From the NCBI GenBank assembly GCA_024405415.1, contig JAKSOV010000006.1, positions 1 through 46,212 of the forward strand: a stretch of DNA of 46,212 nt, written 5' to 3'. Below are positions 18,298-25,540 of this stretch, one piece after another. How positions within the stretch are numbered: the first letter of the stretch is position 1; each line of letters opens with the position of its first letter. The notes beneath the pieces are model-generated. The model worked only from the letters and a program-made list of their open reading frames with translations, was not told where the DNA came from and did not search any database. The stretch comes from Akkermansia sp. (lineage in GTDB: Bacteria > Verrucomicrobiota > Verrucomicrobiia > Verrucomicrobiales > Akkermansiaceae). A program made the position numbers and the translations under genes.

Positions 18298-19446
18298 ATG
18301 GCTTTGCAACGACATACGGAAGGCCCCATCGCCGAGCGCATTGCCCACATCGGCGATCAGTTCGCCATCAACGGTGAGTTCCAATACGGCGAAGAGCTGC
18401 GCAACGGTCACATCAACACCACGTACCGCGCCTGTTACCGCACAGAGGACGGCCACATCGACCGCTACATTCTCCAGCGCATCAACGACTACGTGTTCAA
18501 AGACCCGGCCGTCGTCATGCGCAATGTGGAGAAAGTGACGCGACACATCACGTGGAAACTCATGCGCCGTCGCAAGGATGCCGCGGGGCAGACCCTGCAA
18601 CTCTACCCCGCCCGCGGCGGCCGCAACTACATCTACCTGCCCGAATGCGGCGGCATGTGGCGCTGCTACAACAACATCGAGGATACGCACACCTACGATG
18701 TGGTGGAGAACACACGCCAGGCTTATCAGGCGGGCTACGCTTTCGGCTCCTTCCAGGATCTGGTGAGCGACATGAACCCCTGCGACATCAAAGAATCCAT
18801 CCCCGACTTCCACAACACGCCGCGCCGTTTCGCGCAGTTGCAGGAGTCTGCGGAGAAGGATGTGATGGGACGCGCAGCGAACTGTCAGGAGGAAATTGCC
18901 CTGCTCACGGAGTGGGCGCCGGAGTACGGCAAACTCATCGAGATGCAGATTCGCGGCGAGCTGCCCACGCGCATCACCCACAACGACACCAAAATCAACA
19001 ACGTCATGCTCGATGAGGAGACGGATGAAGCCGTCTGCGTCATCGACCTCGATACCGTGATGCCCGGTCTCTCGCTCTACGACTTCGGCGACATGGTGCG
19101 CACGGCCACCTGCCTGGCCAACGAAGATGAGGAAGACCTGTCCAAGGTCTACATCCAAATGCCCTTCTTCGAATCGCTGGCCGAGGGCTACCTCGACGCC
19201 GCCCACGGCTTCCTGACGCCGAATGAGACCGACAACCTGGCCTTTGCCGGCTGGCTCATCACCACGGAAATCGGCATGCGCTTCCTGGCGGACTATCTGG
19301 ACGGCGACCGCTATTTCAAGACAGACAAGCCTGAGCACAACCTCATCCGTGCGCGCAACCAGCTGAAACTCGCGCAAAGCATCCGCGAGAAACTGCCCGC
19401 CATGCAGAAGTACGTGCGCCGCCTGGTGAAGTCCTACAAGAAATGA
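18298..19446 (+). CDS. N-acetylhexosamine 1-kinase-like phosphotransferase
   Basis: The 382-residue cytoplasmic kinase belongs to the aminoglycoside phosphotransferase/choline kinase superfamily. The catalytic loop is ITHNDTKINNVMLD (catalytic Asp after HN), and the metal-binding loop is VIDLDTVMPG followed by YDFGDMVR, both at about residues 225-265. The HNDTKINNV and DTVMPG spellings resemble NahK, which phosphorylates GlcNAc or GalNAc at C1 for salvage. That would suit a mucin-feeding organism. The N-terminal GHINTTYR motif is the nucleotide loop. The specificity is inference, and no phosphorylase or uridylyltransferase of that pathway is adjacent. The next gene overlaps by 4 bp. Confidence 0.75.
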   Translation: MALQRHTEGPIAERIAHIGDQFAINGEFQYGEELRNGHINTTYRACYRTEDGHIDRYILQRINDYVFKDPAVVMRNVEKVTRHITWKLMRRRKDAAGQTLQLYPARGGRNYIYLPECGGMWRCYNNIEDTHTYDVVENTRQAYQAGYAFGSFQDLVSDMNPCDIKESIPDFHNTPRRFAQLQESAEKDVMGRAANCQEEIALLTEWAPEYGKLIEMQIRGELPTRITHNDTKINNVMLDEETDEAVCVIDLDTVMPGLSLYDFGDMVRTATCLANEDEEDLSKVYIQMPFFESLAEGYLDAAHGFLTPNETDNLAFAGWLITTEIGMRFLADYLDGDRYFKTDKPEHNLIRARNQLKLAQSIREKLPAMQKYVRRLVKSYKK

Positions 19447-20333
19447 TGATGCGCCCCACCCTGCTGCGGCTGCTCGCTCCGGCGGCATGCGCCCTGGCCG
19501 CCTTGGCGAGCTGCGCCTTCGCCGCGCCGTGGTCACAGGAGGAGTTGCTGCAAAGCGACAAGCGGCTCCGCCTCACGGACGGCGTCATCCCCTGCTCCGT
19601 CGGGGGCTCCCAAGTCATCATCCTGTTTGACGGCGAAGGGAAGGCGGCTGCCATGGTGACGGATGAGGTGAACAAGGACGTGCGCCGGCTGGCTCGCAGC
19701 ATTGAGCTTGGGGAGACGCGCGAGGCCGGGACGGGCGGCTGTCTCGTGATGCTGCGCGAATCGGCCGTAAACGAGACGTGCAGCAAACTGCCTGATAACT
19801 CGCCGCTGCAGGCCATTGCGTTTCTCCTCGAGAGCGAAGGGTATACCCCCACGGGCTTGCAATCCGATGGGCGCGTGCTCTGGGCCACAGGCAAACGCCA
19901 AAGCATTGACCTGCTCATCCCCACCACGGGCTCGGACAGCATCGGCGGGGCAGAGCTGAAAACCGACATGGAGCTGACCGAATATGCGGGCAACGTGTTG
20001 GCCCGCAAGCTCGGCTATAAGAAAAGCAGCGATGTCGAGGCGATCCGAATCACCGCTGCGCGCAAACTCCGCGCGGACAGCGTCTACTACCACGATCGGG
20101 AGCTCAACGCCGCCTTGGCCACCGTCGGCGGGCGAGCTTTCTTTTTCGAGGGCAATCGCGGCACCCTGCAGGCGCTGAAAAACAAGCGGGAGCCCCTGAA
20201 CTTCCCCACCATTTCCCCGGATCTCAAACGCACCTTGCCCCCCGAGCCGCAGAGCGAGGAGCCGCAGCCCGAAAAAATACTGACGCCCAAGGAAGCCCGC
20301 AAAGCCTATATCGACCGTCTCCGAGCGCTCTGA
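19443..20333 (+). CDS. Putative lipoprotein of unknown function
   Basis: The 296-residue protein starts with three Met codons that overlap the kinase stop by 4 bp. It has a signal peptide with a lipobox-like LASC around Cys23; a signal peptidase I site at AFA-AP is an alternative. The mature part shows no motif I recognise. It has a central region with LLIPTTGSDSIGG and a C-terminal proline/glutamate-rich linker (about residues 262-280) before a charged end. Translational coupling to the kinase suggests a shared pathway, for example at the cell envelope, but this is inference. Confidence 0.7.
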   Translation: MMMRPTLLRLLAPAACALAALASCAFAAPWSQEELLQSDKRLRLTDGVIPCSVGGSQVIILFDGEGKAAAMVTDEVNKDVRRLARSIELGETREAGTGGCLVMLRESAVNETCSKLPDNSPLQAIAFLLESEGYTPTGLQSDGRVLWATGKRQSIDLLIPTTGSDSIGGAELKTDMELTEYAGNVLARKLGYKKSSDVEAIRITAARKLRADSVYYHDRELNAALATVGGRAFFFEGNRGTLQALKNKREPLNFPTISPDLKRTLPPEPQSEEPQPEKILTPKEARKAYIDRLRAL

Positions 20334-20351
20334 TCGGCAAGTGTTGTCCGC

Positions 20352-20380
20352 TTGACGCGGCCCGCCCCCCATGCTATGAT
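20352..20380 (+). promoter_or_regulatory. Promoter of the HTH gene, predicted leaderless
   Basis: TTGACG (20352-20357) and TATGAT (20375-20380, preceded by TGC) are 17 bp apart. The -10 box ends 6 nt before the ATG at 20387. Confidence 0.68.
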
Positions 20381-20386
20381 GAAGCC

Positions 20387-20785
20387 ATGGCAGAACACGG
20401 CAAATATTGGGATGATGAGTTAGTGGAGCTGCGCGACTGGCTGAAGGAAACCAAGACCAGCCGAAAAAATATCGCAACCAAGCTGGGCGTCAGCATCGGC
20501 ACCGTCAACAACTGGCTCTGCGGCAACCGCCCCATTCCCCACCGTGTGCGCGTCCGCATCCTTGCCCACAAGCGCTATATCCCCGCAGGCAAGCCCTTAG
20601 TCGAACGCTGCCGCGCCGTTGCCGCCCCGCTGACAGGGGCGGAATATGCTGAGGTGCTCTCCGCCGCCATTCAGACCAACTACACGGTAGAGGAGCTTGC
20701 CTCCGCCGGGCTGATGAGCCTCGTCCACAGCATTCTGGAGGGCGGGGTGAAGCTCGCGCCGCCTAAACGCAAAACGGTGGAATAA
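20387..20785 (+). CDS. Small helix-turn-helix DNA-binding protein
   Basis: The 132-residue protein has a Cro/C1-like helix-turn-helix at about residues 20-50. SRKNIATKLGVSIGTVNNWL shows the first helix, the turn Gly and the recognition helix, and is followed by CGNRPIPHRVRVRI. The C-terminal half (about 65-120) is a helical region without a motif I know. It is monocistronic, with its own strong promoter and a terminator right after the stop. Its targets are unknown. It may be a chromosomal regulator, since no phage or plasmid gene lies nearby. Confidence 0.75.
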   Translation: MAEHGKYWDDELVELRDWLKETKTSRKNIATKLGVSIGTVNNWLCGNRPIPHRVRVRILAHKRYIPAGKPLVERCRAVAAPLTGAEYAEVLSAAIQTNYTVEELASAGLMSLVHSILEGGVKLAPPKRKTVE

Positions 20786-20793
20786 ACAAAAAA

Positions 20794-20818
20794 GCGCGGA
20801 CAAGCCCGCGCCTTTTCG
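20794..20818. terminator. Bidirectional terminator between the HTH gene and rdgB
   Basis: A stem GCGCGG (20794-20799) / CCGCGC (20806-20811) lies between an A-run and a T-run, placed between converging stops. Confidence 0.65.
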
Positions 20819-20836
20819 TTTGAAGCTTTTCGGGCC

Positions 20837-21442
20837 TCACTCCTCCATAGCGGAGAGGAAAGCCGTCAGCCCCGCCAATGCGCGGCCGCGGTGGGAGATG
20901 GCATCCTTATCCTGCGGGCGCATCTCGGCAGTCGTCACCTTGTAGCCCGTGGGGATGAAGAGGGGGTCATAGCCGAAACCGTTGGTGCCGCGGGGATTGA
21001 GGGTGATGCTACCCTCCACCACGCCGGGGAAGGAACCGAGCTCTTTGCCGCCCTGCGCCAGGCTGATAACGCAGACGAAGCGCGCCGTGTGCGGCTGCTC
21101 ACCCGGCATAGCGGCCAGCTCACGCAGCAGCTTGCGGTTGTTGGCCATGTCGTCACCGTGCTCGCCCGCATAGCGTGCGGAGATGACGCCGGGGTAGCCG
21201 TTGAGCGCATCCACGCACAGGCCGGAGTCATCCGCAATCACCAGCGCCTCGGGCAGGTAGGCGGACAGGCACTCGGCCTTCTGCTTGGCGTTCTCGGCAA
21301 AGGTGCGACCCGTCTCCGCGGCCTCGGGGGCATCGGGGTATTCCTTGAGGGTGTGCACCTCGCACCACTCGGGCAGAATGGCGGCGATTTCCTTGGCTTT
21401 GTGGGCGTTGCCCGTGGCGATGACAAGAGGGATTTTTTTCAT
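20837..21442 (-). CDS. rdgB: XTP/dITP diphosphatase (RdgB/HAM1)
   Basis: RdgB hydrolyses deaminated purine triphosphates (XTP, dITP, ITP) to keep them out of DNA and RNA. The 201-residue protein has the substrate loop ATGNAHKAKEI at residues 9-19. It also has ADDSGLCVDALNGYPGVISARYAG, TNGFGYDPLFIP and ISHRGRAL, all standard. It is the last gene of the smpB-MATE-rdgB run, 6 bp after the transporter. Confidence 0.95.
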   Translation of the reverse strand: MKKIPLVIATGNAHKAKEIAAILPEWCEVHTLKEYPDAPEAAETGRTFAENAKQKAECLSAYLPEALVIADDSGLCVDALNGYPGVISARYAGEHGDDMANNRKLLRELAAMPGEQPHTARFVCVISLAQGGKELGSFPGVVEGSITLNPRGTNGFGYDPLFIPTGYKVTTAEMRPQDKDAISHRGRALAGLTAFLSAMEE

Positions 21443-21448
21443 GATATG

Positions 21449-22837
21449 TCAGTCGTTTTCGGTTGTAAAATGGTTGTGTTTGCGGAACACACGGGTGAGG
21501 AAGAGGTAGAGCACCGCAAAGCCCAGCGCAGCGGAGAGCGTGTCCGCCACGCCCTGCGCCAGCCAGATACCGCTGCTGCCCAGCACGGGCGGCAGCAGGA
21601 TGAGGCAGGGAATGAGCAGCAGGAACTGGCGGGAGAGGTTGAGGAAGATGCTCATGGCAGGCCGTCCGATGGCTTGGAAGAAGTTGCCGATGACAATCTG
21701 CGAGCCCACAAGCGGGAAGGCAATCGTCAGCAGACGCACCCCCTCCGTAGCCAACGCAATAAGGCGGGCGGAGTCCGCATCCGTCTCACGGGCGAAGATG
21801 CTCACCACGGCGTGTGGGCAGAGTTGCAGGATGAGCCAGCCGCCCAGCGTCACGGCGGTGCCCGCGGCCATGGCGCAGTAGAGCACGCGCTTCACGCGGC
21901 GGTAGTTGCCCAGCCCCAGGTTGTAGCCCGCAATGGGCTGCATGCCCTGCGTGATGCCGAGCACAATCATCACGAAGAGGAACACCACGCGGTTGATGAT
22001 GCCGAAGGCGCCCACCCCCATCTCGCCCTCATAGCTCAGCAGCATTTGGTTAAAGACCACCACCACCAGACAGCCCGCCACATTGAGCAGGCAAGGCGGC
22101 AGCCCCACCGTCATGATGCGGCGCGTGATGGGGCCGCAGAGTTTGTAAATTCCCTTGCAGAAGTGCAGCACGCTGCCGCGTTGCAGGAAGTGGTGCAGCA
22201 CCCAGAGAATACCCACGAACTGCGCCGCCACCGTGGCGAGGCCCGCGCCCGTCATGCCCCAGTCCAGCTCGTAGATGAAGAGGTGCGCCGCCGCGATATT
22301 CACCACCATGGAGATGAGCAGGCTCACCATGGCCTTGGCAGGATAGCCGCTGGCGCGCATGAGGTGGTTGAGGTTCATGAAACTGCTGCTGAGCGGGAAA
22401 CCCAGCATGAGCACCAGCGTGAAATCCGCCGCGGGTTGCAGCGTGGCATCCGTGGCACCGAAGAGACGCAGAATCGGCTCCAGCCACAGCAGGGGCAGCC
22501 AGCCGATGATGACACCGCCGATAAGCCCCAGCATCACACAATGCCCCAACACGCGGAAGGCGCGGTTGAAGTCCTGCTGCCCGAGCGCGATGGAGGCCGT
22601 GGCCGCGCTGCCCAGACCGATGAGGGTGCCGAAGGCAATCGTCAGGTTCATGATGGGGAACACCAGCGCCATGGCCGCCATGGCGTAGGCCCCGCAAAAC
22701 TGCCCGATGTAAATGGCATCGACAATGTTGTAGACGGACATAGCCGCCATGCCGATGATGGCCGGCAGCGAGTACTCCGCCAGCAGCCGCCCCACGGGCC
22801 GCTGCTCCAACGCAATCAGTTTGGCGTCACGAGACAT
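21449..22837 (-). CDS. MATE-family efflux transporter
   Basis: The 462-residue membrane protein has about twelve helices. The MATE pattern is visible in two similar halves: LAEYSLPAIIGMAAMSVYNIVDAIYIG at the N terminus, and INRVVFLFVMIVLGITQGMQPIAGYNLG before the second half. The family exports cationic drugs or metabolites using Na+ or H+. The substrate is not predictable. The start overlaps the smpB stop by one base (TGATG), so translation is probably coupled. Confidence 0.92.
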   Translation of the reverse strand: MSRDAKLIALEQRPVGRLLAEYSLPAIIGMAAMSVYNIVDAIYIGQFCGAYAMAAMALVFPIMNLTIAFGTLIGLGSAATASIALGQQDFNRAFRVLGHCVMLGLIGGVIIGWLPLLWLEPILRLFGATDATLQPAADFTLVLMLGFPLSSSFMNLNHLMRASGYPAKAMVSLLISMVVNIAAAHLFIYELDWGMTGAGLATVAAQFVGILWVLHHFLQRGSVLHFCKGIYKLCGPITRRIMTVGLPPCLLNVAGCLVVVVFNQMLLSYEGEMGVGAFGIINRVVFLFVMIVLGITQGMQPIAGYNLGLGNYRRVKRVLYCAMAAGTAVTLGGWLILQLCPHAVVSIFARETDADSARLIALATEGVRLLTIAFPLVGSQIVIGNFFQAIGRPAMSIFLNLSRQFLLLIPCLILLPPVLGSSGIWLAQGVADTLSAALGFAVLYLFLTRVFRKHNHFTTEND

Positions 22838-23322
22838 CAGAAGCGCATGGAGTTAAACCGCCGCACTTCGCGCTGCACTTCGCGCATCTCGGCGCGTTCC
22901 TTCAAATCATAGCGCTGGTCGCGGTGGGTCTTGCCGCGGCCCATGCCTATTTCCGCCTTCACCTTGCCGTTCTTCCAGTAAAGGCGCAGCAGGGGCAAGG
23001 CAAAGCCCTTCTGCGCCTGCTGAATCTCCAGCTTGAGGATTTCCTTGCGGTGCATCAGCAGGCGGCGCGGGCGCTTTGCCTCGTGTTGGAACCATTTTCC
23101 TGCTGTCTCCCAAGGCTGCACATCACAGCCGTAGAGAAACACCTGCCCTTTCTCCACGCGGGCGAAGGCATCCGCCACGTTCACGCGCCCCTCGCGGATG
23201 GACTTCACCTCCGTACCGCGCAGCTCAATGCCACACTCGTACTTGCCGAGAATCTCATAATCTCGGCCCGCTTTCTTGTTGCTGGCAATCAGGTTGCTCG
23301 CGTTCTGAGGTTTCTTGGCCAT
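22837..23322 (-). CDS. smpB: SsrA-binding protein SmpB
   Basis: SmpB carries tmRNA to stalled ribosomes. The 161-residue protein has NKKAGRDYEILGKYECGIELRGTEVKSIR, then LLMHRKEIL and the C-terminal basic helix region GRGKTHRDQRYDLKER. The C-terminal tail is the part that enters the decoding centre. No tmRNA gene was found beside it. The sequence just upstream of the ATG carries a small GGGGATA tandem at 23325-23343. Confidence 0.95.
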   Translation of the reverse strand: MAKKPQNASNLIASNKKAGRDYEILGKYECGIELRGTEVKSIREGRVNVADAFARVEKGQVFLYGCDVQPWETAGKWFQHEAKRPRRLLMHRKEILKLEIQQAQKGFALPLLRLYWKNGKVKAEIGMGRGKTHRDQRYDLKERAEMREVQREVRRFNSMRF

Positions 23323-23362
23323 ACGGGGATAGGGGGATAGGGGAGTTCGGGCGGGGAAAGAA

Positions 23363-23397
23363 GCGACCCGACAACGCCTCTCGGCCTGCCGGGTCGC
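23363..23397 (-). terminator. Possible terminator of rpoZ
   Basis: An 8-bp outer stem GCGACCCG (23363-23370) / CGGGTCGC (23390-23397) is followed by TTCTTT on the minus strand. The loop is long and GC-rich. Confidence 0.5.
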
Positions 23398-23434
23398 GAA
23401 AAAGCTTTTCTTTTGCGTAGCGGCGCGGGGCGCT

Positions 23435-23752
23435 TTACAGGTCGGGCGTCACCGTCAGCACGGGCTCATCCACGGCGGGAGCGGCGGCAGCCTCCTTGGC
23501 GAGGTCGGCGAAGGGATCCTCCACGGACACCTCCTGCGCAGCGGCCAGTTCCTCCTCGGTCATCTCGTGCCACTGAATCTTGCCCTCGATAATCTCGGTG
23601 AGGGCGATATCGCCGCACTGCATCTCAGGCGTCGTCACCACGTAGGGATCGGAGCCGTGATTGAGCTGCTGCACGCGCTTGGAAACGATATTAACGAGCA
23701 GCTGGTTATCACCGACGATTTCGACGGCCTTTTCGATAAGTTCAACGTTCAT
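23435..23752 (-). CDS. rpoZ: RNA polymerase omega subunit
   Basis: Omega is the small assembly subunit that embraces the C-terminal tail of beta-prime. The 105-residue protein shows the family core VGDNQLLVNIVSKRVQQLNHGSDPYV followed by DIALTEIIEGKI. These match the omega helices with the conserved RVRQL-x-G block. The C-terminal third is an Ala/Glu-rich acidic tail. It is transcribed divergently from ssb. Confidence 0.87.
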   Translation of the reverse strand: MNVELIEKAVEIVGDNQLLVNIVSKRVQQLNHGSDPYVVTTPEMQCGDIALTEIIEGKIQWHEMTEEELAAAQEVSVEDPFADLAKEAAAAPAVDEPVLTVTPDL

Positions 23753-23794
23753 GACAGGGATAAAAAGAGTTCACGCCCGCATAGCGGGTGCGTT

Positions 23795-23823
23795 ATATTA
23801 CTATGCGAACCCTGCTCTGGCAA
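23795..23823 (-). promoter_or_regulatory. Promoter of rpoZ
   Basis: On the minus strand TTGCCA (23818-23823) and TAATAT (23795-23800) are 17 bp apart, 42 nt before the ATG. Confidence 0.55.
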
Positions 23824-23896
23824 GCCTATAATCACGTCAACAGAAGAAAAACAAGGCGCAACAACGCGGAAGCAGCTCTCGGAACGTGTTTTTTGC

Positions 23897-23925
23897 TTGT
23901 CATTCCCCGCGGCAACAGGTAGGAT
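23897..23925 (+). promoter_or_regulatory. Promoter of ssb
   Basis: TTGTCA (23897-23902) and TAGGAT (23920-23925) are 17 bp apart, giving a leader of about 64 nt before the ATG at 23996. Confidence 0.5.
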
Positions 23926-23995
23926 GACACCATCCGAATATCACCGCCCCCAGCGGCGGTTTCCTACACGCAACACACTCAATATTTATCGCACT

Positions 23996-24553
23996 ATGGC
24001 TAATCTGAACAAGGTCATGATTATCGGCAACCTGACCGCCGATCCCGATGTCCGCACCACTCCCCGCGGCACGCCCGTAACGGAGCTTCGCCTCGCTGTC
24101 AACCGCATCACCAGCGGCCAGAACGAGGGTGAACGCCGCGAGGAAGTCACCTACCTCGACGTCACCTGCTGGGGGCGCCAGGGTGAGATTGCCGCACAGT
24201 ACCTCGCCAAGGGCCGCCCTGTCTTCATCGAGGGCCGCCTGCAGATGGACACGTGGGAGGACAAGCAGACGGGCCAGAAGCGCAGCCGCATCCGCATCAT
24301 CGCGGAGAACCTGCAGCTGCTCGGCAGCCGCGACGGCGCCCAGCAGGGCGGCGGCAACGGCGGCTACCAGCGCCAGAACAACTACGGCGGTAACAACGGC
24401 GGCTACCAGCAGCAGAGCAACTACCAGCCCCGCCAGAACAACTACGGCGGCAACGGCGGTTATCAGCAGCAGGGCGGCTACCAACAGCCCCGCCCGCAAC
24501 AGACGCCGCCTCCCCCCGCCCCCATGGAGGAAGAGGACGACATCCCCTTCTGA
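23996..24553 (+). CDS. ssb: Single-stranded DNA-binding protein
   Basis: SSB coats single-stranded DNA and recruits repair and replication partners through its C-terminal tip. The 185-residue protein has an OB fold at residues 1-110: LNKVMIIGNLTADPDVR, VTYLDVTCWGRQ, YLAKGRPVFIEGRLQ and RIIAENLQLLGSR. A Gly/Gln/Asn/Tyr repeat linker built on NNYGGNNGGYQQQ-type units follows, and the canonical acidic tip is EEEDDIPF. The frame stays open far upstream, but the ATG at 23996 matches the conserved N terminus and lies after the promoter. Confidence 0.96.
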   Translation: MANLNKVMIIGNLTADPDVRTTPRGTPVTELRLAVNRITSGQNEGERREEVTYLDVTCWGRQGEIAAQYLAKGRPVFIEGRLQMDTWEDKQTGQKRSRIRIIAENLQLLGSRDGAQQGGGNGGYQRQNNYGGNNGGYQQQSNYQPRQNNYGGNGGYQQQGGYQQPRPQQTPPPPAPMEEEDDIPF

Positions 24554-24575
24554 AGCACCCCGAGAGCTTTATAAC

Positions 24576-24612
24576 ACAAGCGGCCTGACGAAATGTCAGG
24601 CCGCTTGTTTAT
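24576..24612 (+). terminator. Terminator of ssb
   Basis: A 14-bp perfect stem ACAAGCGGCCTGAC (24576-24589) / GTCAGGCCGCTTGT (24595-24608) is followed by TTTA. Confidence 0.85.
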
Positions 24613-24631
24613 TGATGCTTGAAACACGCTG

Positions 24632-24661
24632 TTGACTTTCGCAGGATGCCTGTGATATATT
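24632..24661 (+). promoter_or_regulatory. Promoter of the HepT/MntA pair
   Basis: TTGACT (24632-24637) and TATATT (24656-24661) are 18 bp apart. Transcription should begin near 24668, so in-frame ATGs at 24619 and 24646 are excluded and the ATG at 24676 is the start. Confidence 0.65.
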
Positions 24662-24675
24662 GCCGACAGAAAACG

Positions 24676-25083
24676 ATGGCTGCTGATTTACGCTGGCTGC
24701 AACGCTTGCAGAACCTGAATAAGGCTTTCGCACGCCTGAAAACGGCATGCGCGCAGGAGAGTTATAATGATTTGGAGCTGGCCGGGCTTGTTCAAACCTA
24801 CGAGTTTACTTTTGAGCTCGCGTGGAAGACGCTCAAGGATTTGCTGACCTATCAGGGTTACACCGTCAACAGCCCGCGGGAAACCATCAAGCTGGCCTTT
24901 GCGGAAGGGCTTATCGCCGATGGAGAGGAGTGGCTGCGAGCCATGGAGACTCGTAACCTCTTTGCACACACCTACGAGGAGAAGCTGTCGGAAGAAGCAA
25001 CTCAGCTCATCCGTTCACGCTTTTTCCCCATGCTCTCTGCCGCAACTGAAAAGCTGAACGACATTGCTGCCCGACATGAATGA
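24676..25083 (+). CDS. HepT-type HEPN toxin (HI0074 family)
   Basis: The 135-residue all-helical HEPN-domain protein has the active motif R-x4-H-x-Y intact: Arg93, His98 and Tyr100 in RNLFAHTY. Earlier annotations call this group nucleotidyltransferase substrate-binding proteins. In characterised HepT/MntA pairs the HEPN protein is an RNase toxin, and the MntA antitoxin silences it by adding AMP to the motif tyrosine. The gene overlaps the antitoxin gene by 8 bp (CATGAATGA), and toxin-first order is usual for this type. It has its own promoter just after the ssb terminator. Confidence 0.85.
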   Translation: MAADLRWLQRLQNLNKAFARLKTACAQESYNDLELAGLVQTYEFTFELAWKTLKDLLTYQGYTVNSPRETIKLAFAEGLIADGEEWLRAMETRNLFAHTYEEKLSEEATQLIRSRFFPMLSAATEKLNDIAARHE

Positions 25084-25390
25084 CGGCCTGAAAGACACCG
25101 TTCGCCGGGCTCTTGTCACCCTTTTGTCGAGCAACCCGAGGGTGAAACGCATCGTGCTCTTCGGCTCCCGCGCCATGGGCACCTATCGTCCTGCCTCTGA
25201 CATCGATTTAGCCTTGCAGGGACCCGAACTGCGACTGAGCGACCTTCTGGAGTTCAAACGCCATATTGCTGAACTGAATCTCCTGCACGATGTTGATTTG
25301 GTCATTTACGACGGCATTGGTAATAAGGACCTGCTCGACCACATTGTCCGCCACGGCGTTTGCTGGTGGCCCGAAGGAGGCGAGGAATAG
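25076..25390 (+). CDS. MntA-type minimal nucleotidyltransferase antitoxin
   Basis: The 104-residue minimal nucleotidyltransferase has the signature GS-x10-D-x-D complete: Gly30-Ser31 in FGSRAMG, then Asp42 and Asp44 in SDID. A further acidic strand in DVDLVIYD can supply the third metal ligand. It should transfer AMP from ATP to the HepT tyrosine (known for the family). The start ATG lies inside the last codons of hepT, consistent with coupled translation. The inverted repeat copy C begins two bases after the stop. Confidence 0.87.
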   Translation: MNDGLKDTVRRALVTLLSSNPRVKRIVLFGSRAMGTYRPASDIDLALQGPELRLSDLLEFKRHIAELNLLHDVDLVIYDGIGNKDLLDHIVRHGVCWWPEGGEE

Positions 25391-25392
25391 TC

Positions 25393-25532
25393 GACAAATG
25401 AGAATTTGTCGGGATTTACTAGGTACTATGTACTAGGTACTATTTATCAAGTTCGGCGGCTGCCGCCGCACTCTATTCAAAAATAGTACATAGTACCTAG
25501 TACATAGTAAATCTACAAATCCACGATTTGCC
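25393..25532. repeat. Nested inverted repeat, copy C (short form)
   Basis: This is a 140-bp palindromic element between the converging mntA and dnaG genes. Both long arms are nearly identical to copy B (TTTACTAGGTACTAT words and their complements around CGGCGGCTGCCGCCG). About 65 bp holding the inner hairpin of B is missing. The missing block in B is flanked by GCCGC on both sides, consistent with a deletion between short direct repeats. It may terminate transcription from both sides. Confidence 0.85.
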
Positions 25533-25540
25533 GAACCGCG

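Noticed and set aside
20891..22912. Long plus-strand open frame opposite rdgB and the MATE gene
   Set aside because: It has low-complexity His/Gln/Ala/Asp translation, opposite well-supported genes.
22837..23434. tmRNA gene near smpB
   Set aside because: No tRNA-Ala-like ends or tag-coding frame could be found around smpB.
25393..25532. CRISPR-like repeats at the TACTAGGTACTA words
   Set aside because: The units are short, imperfect and adjacent without unique spacers, and they pair as arms of one palindrome; no cas genes are nearby.
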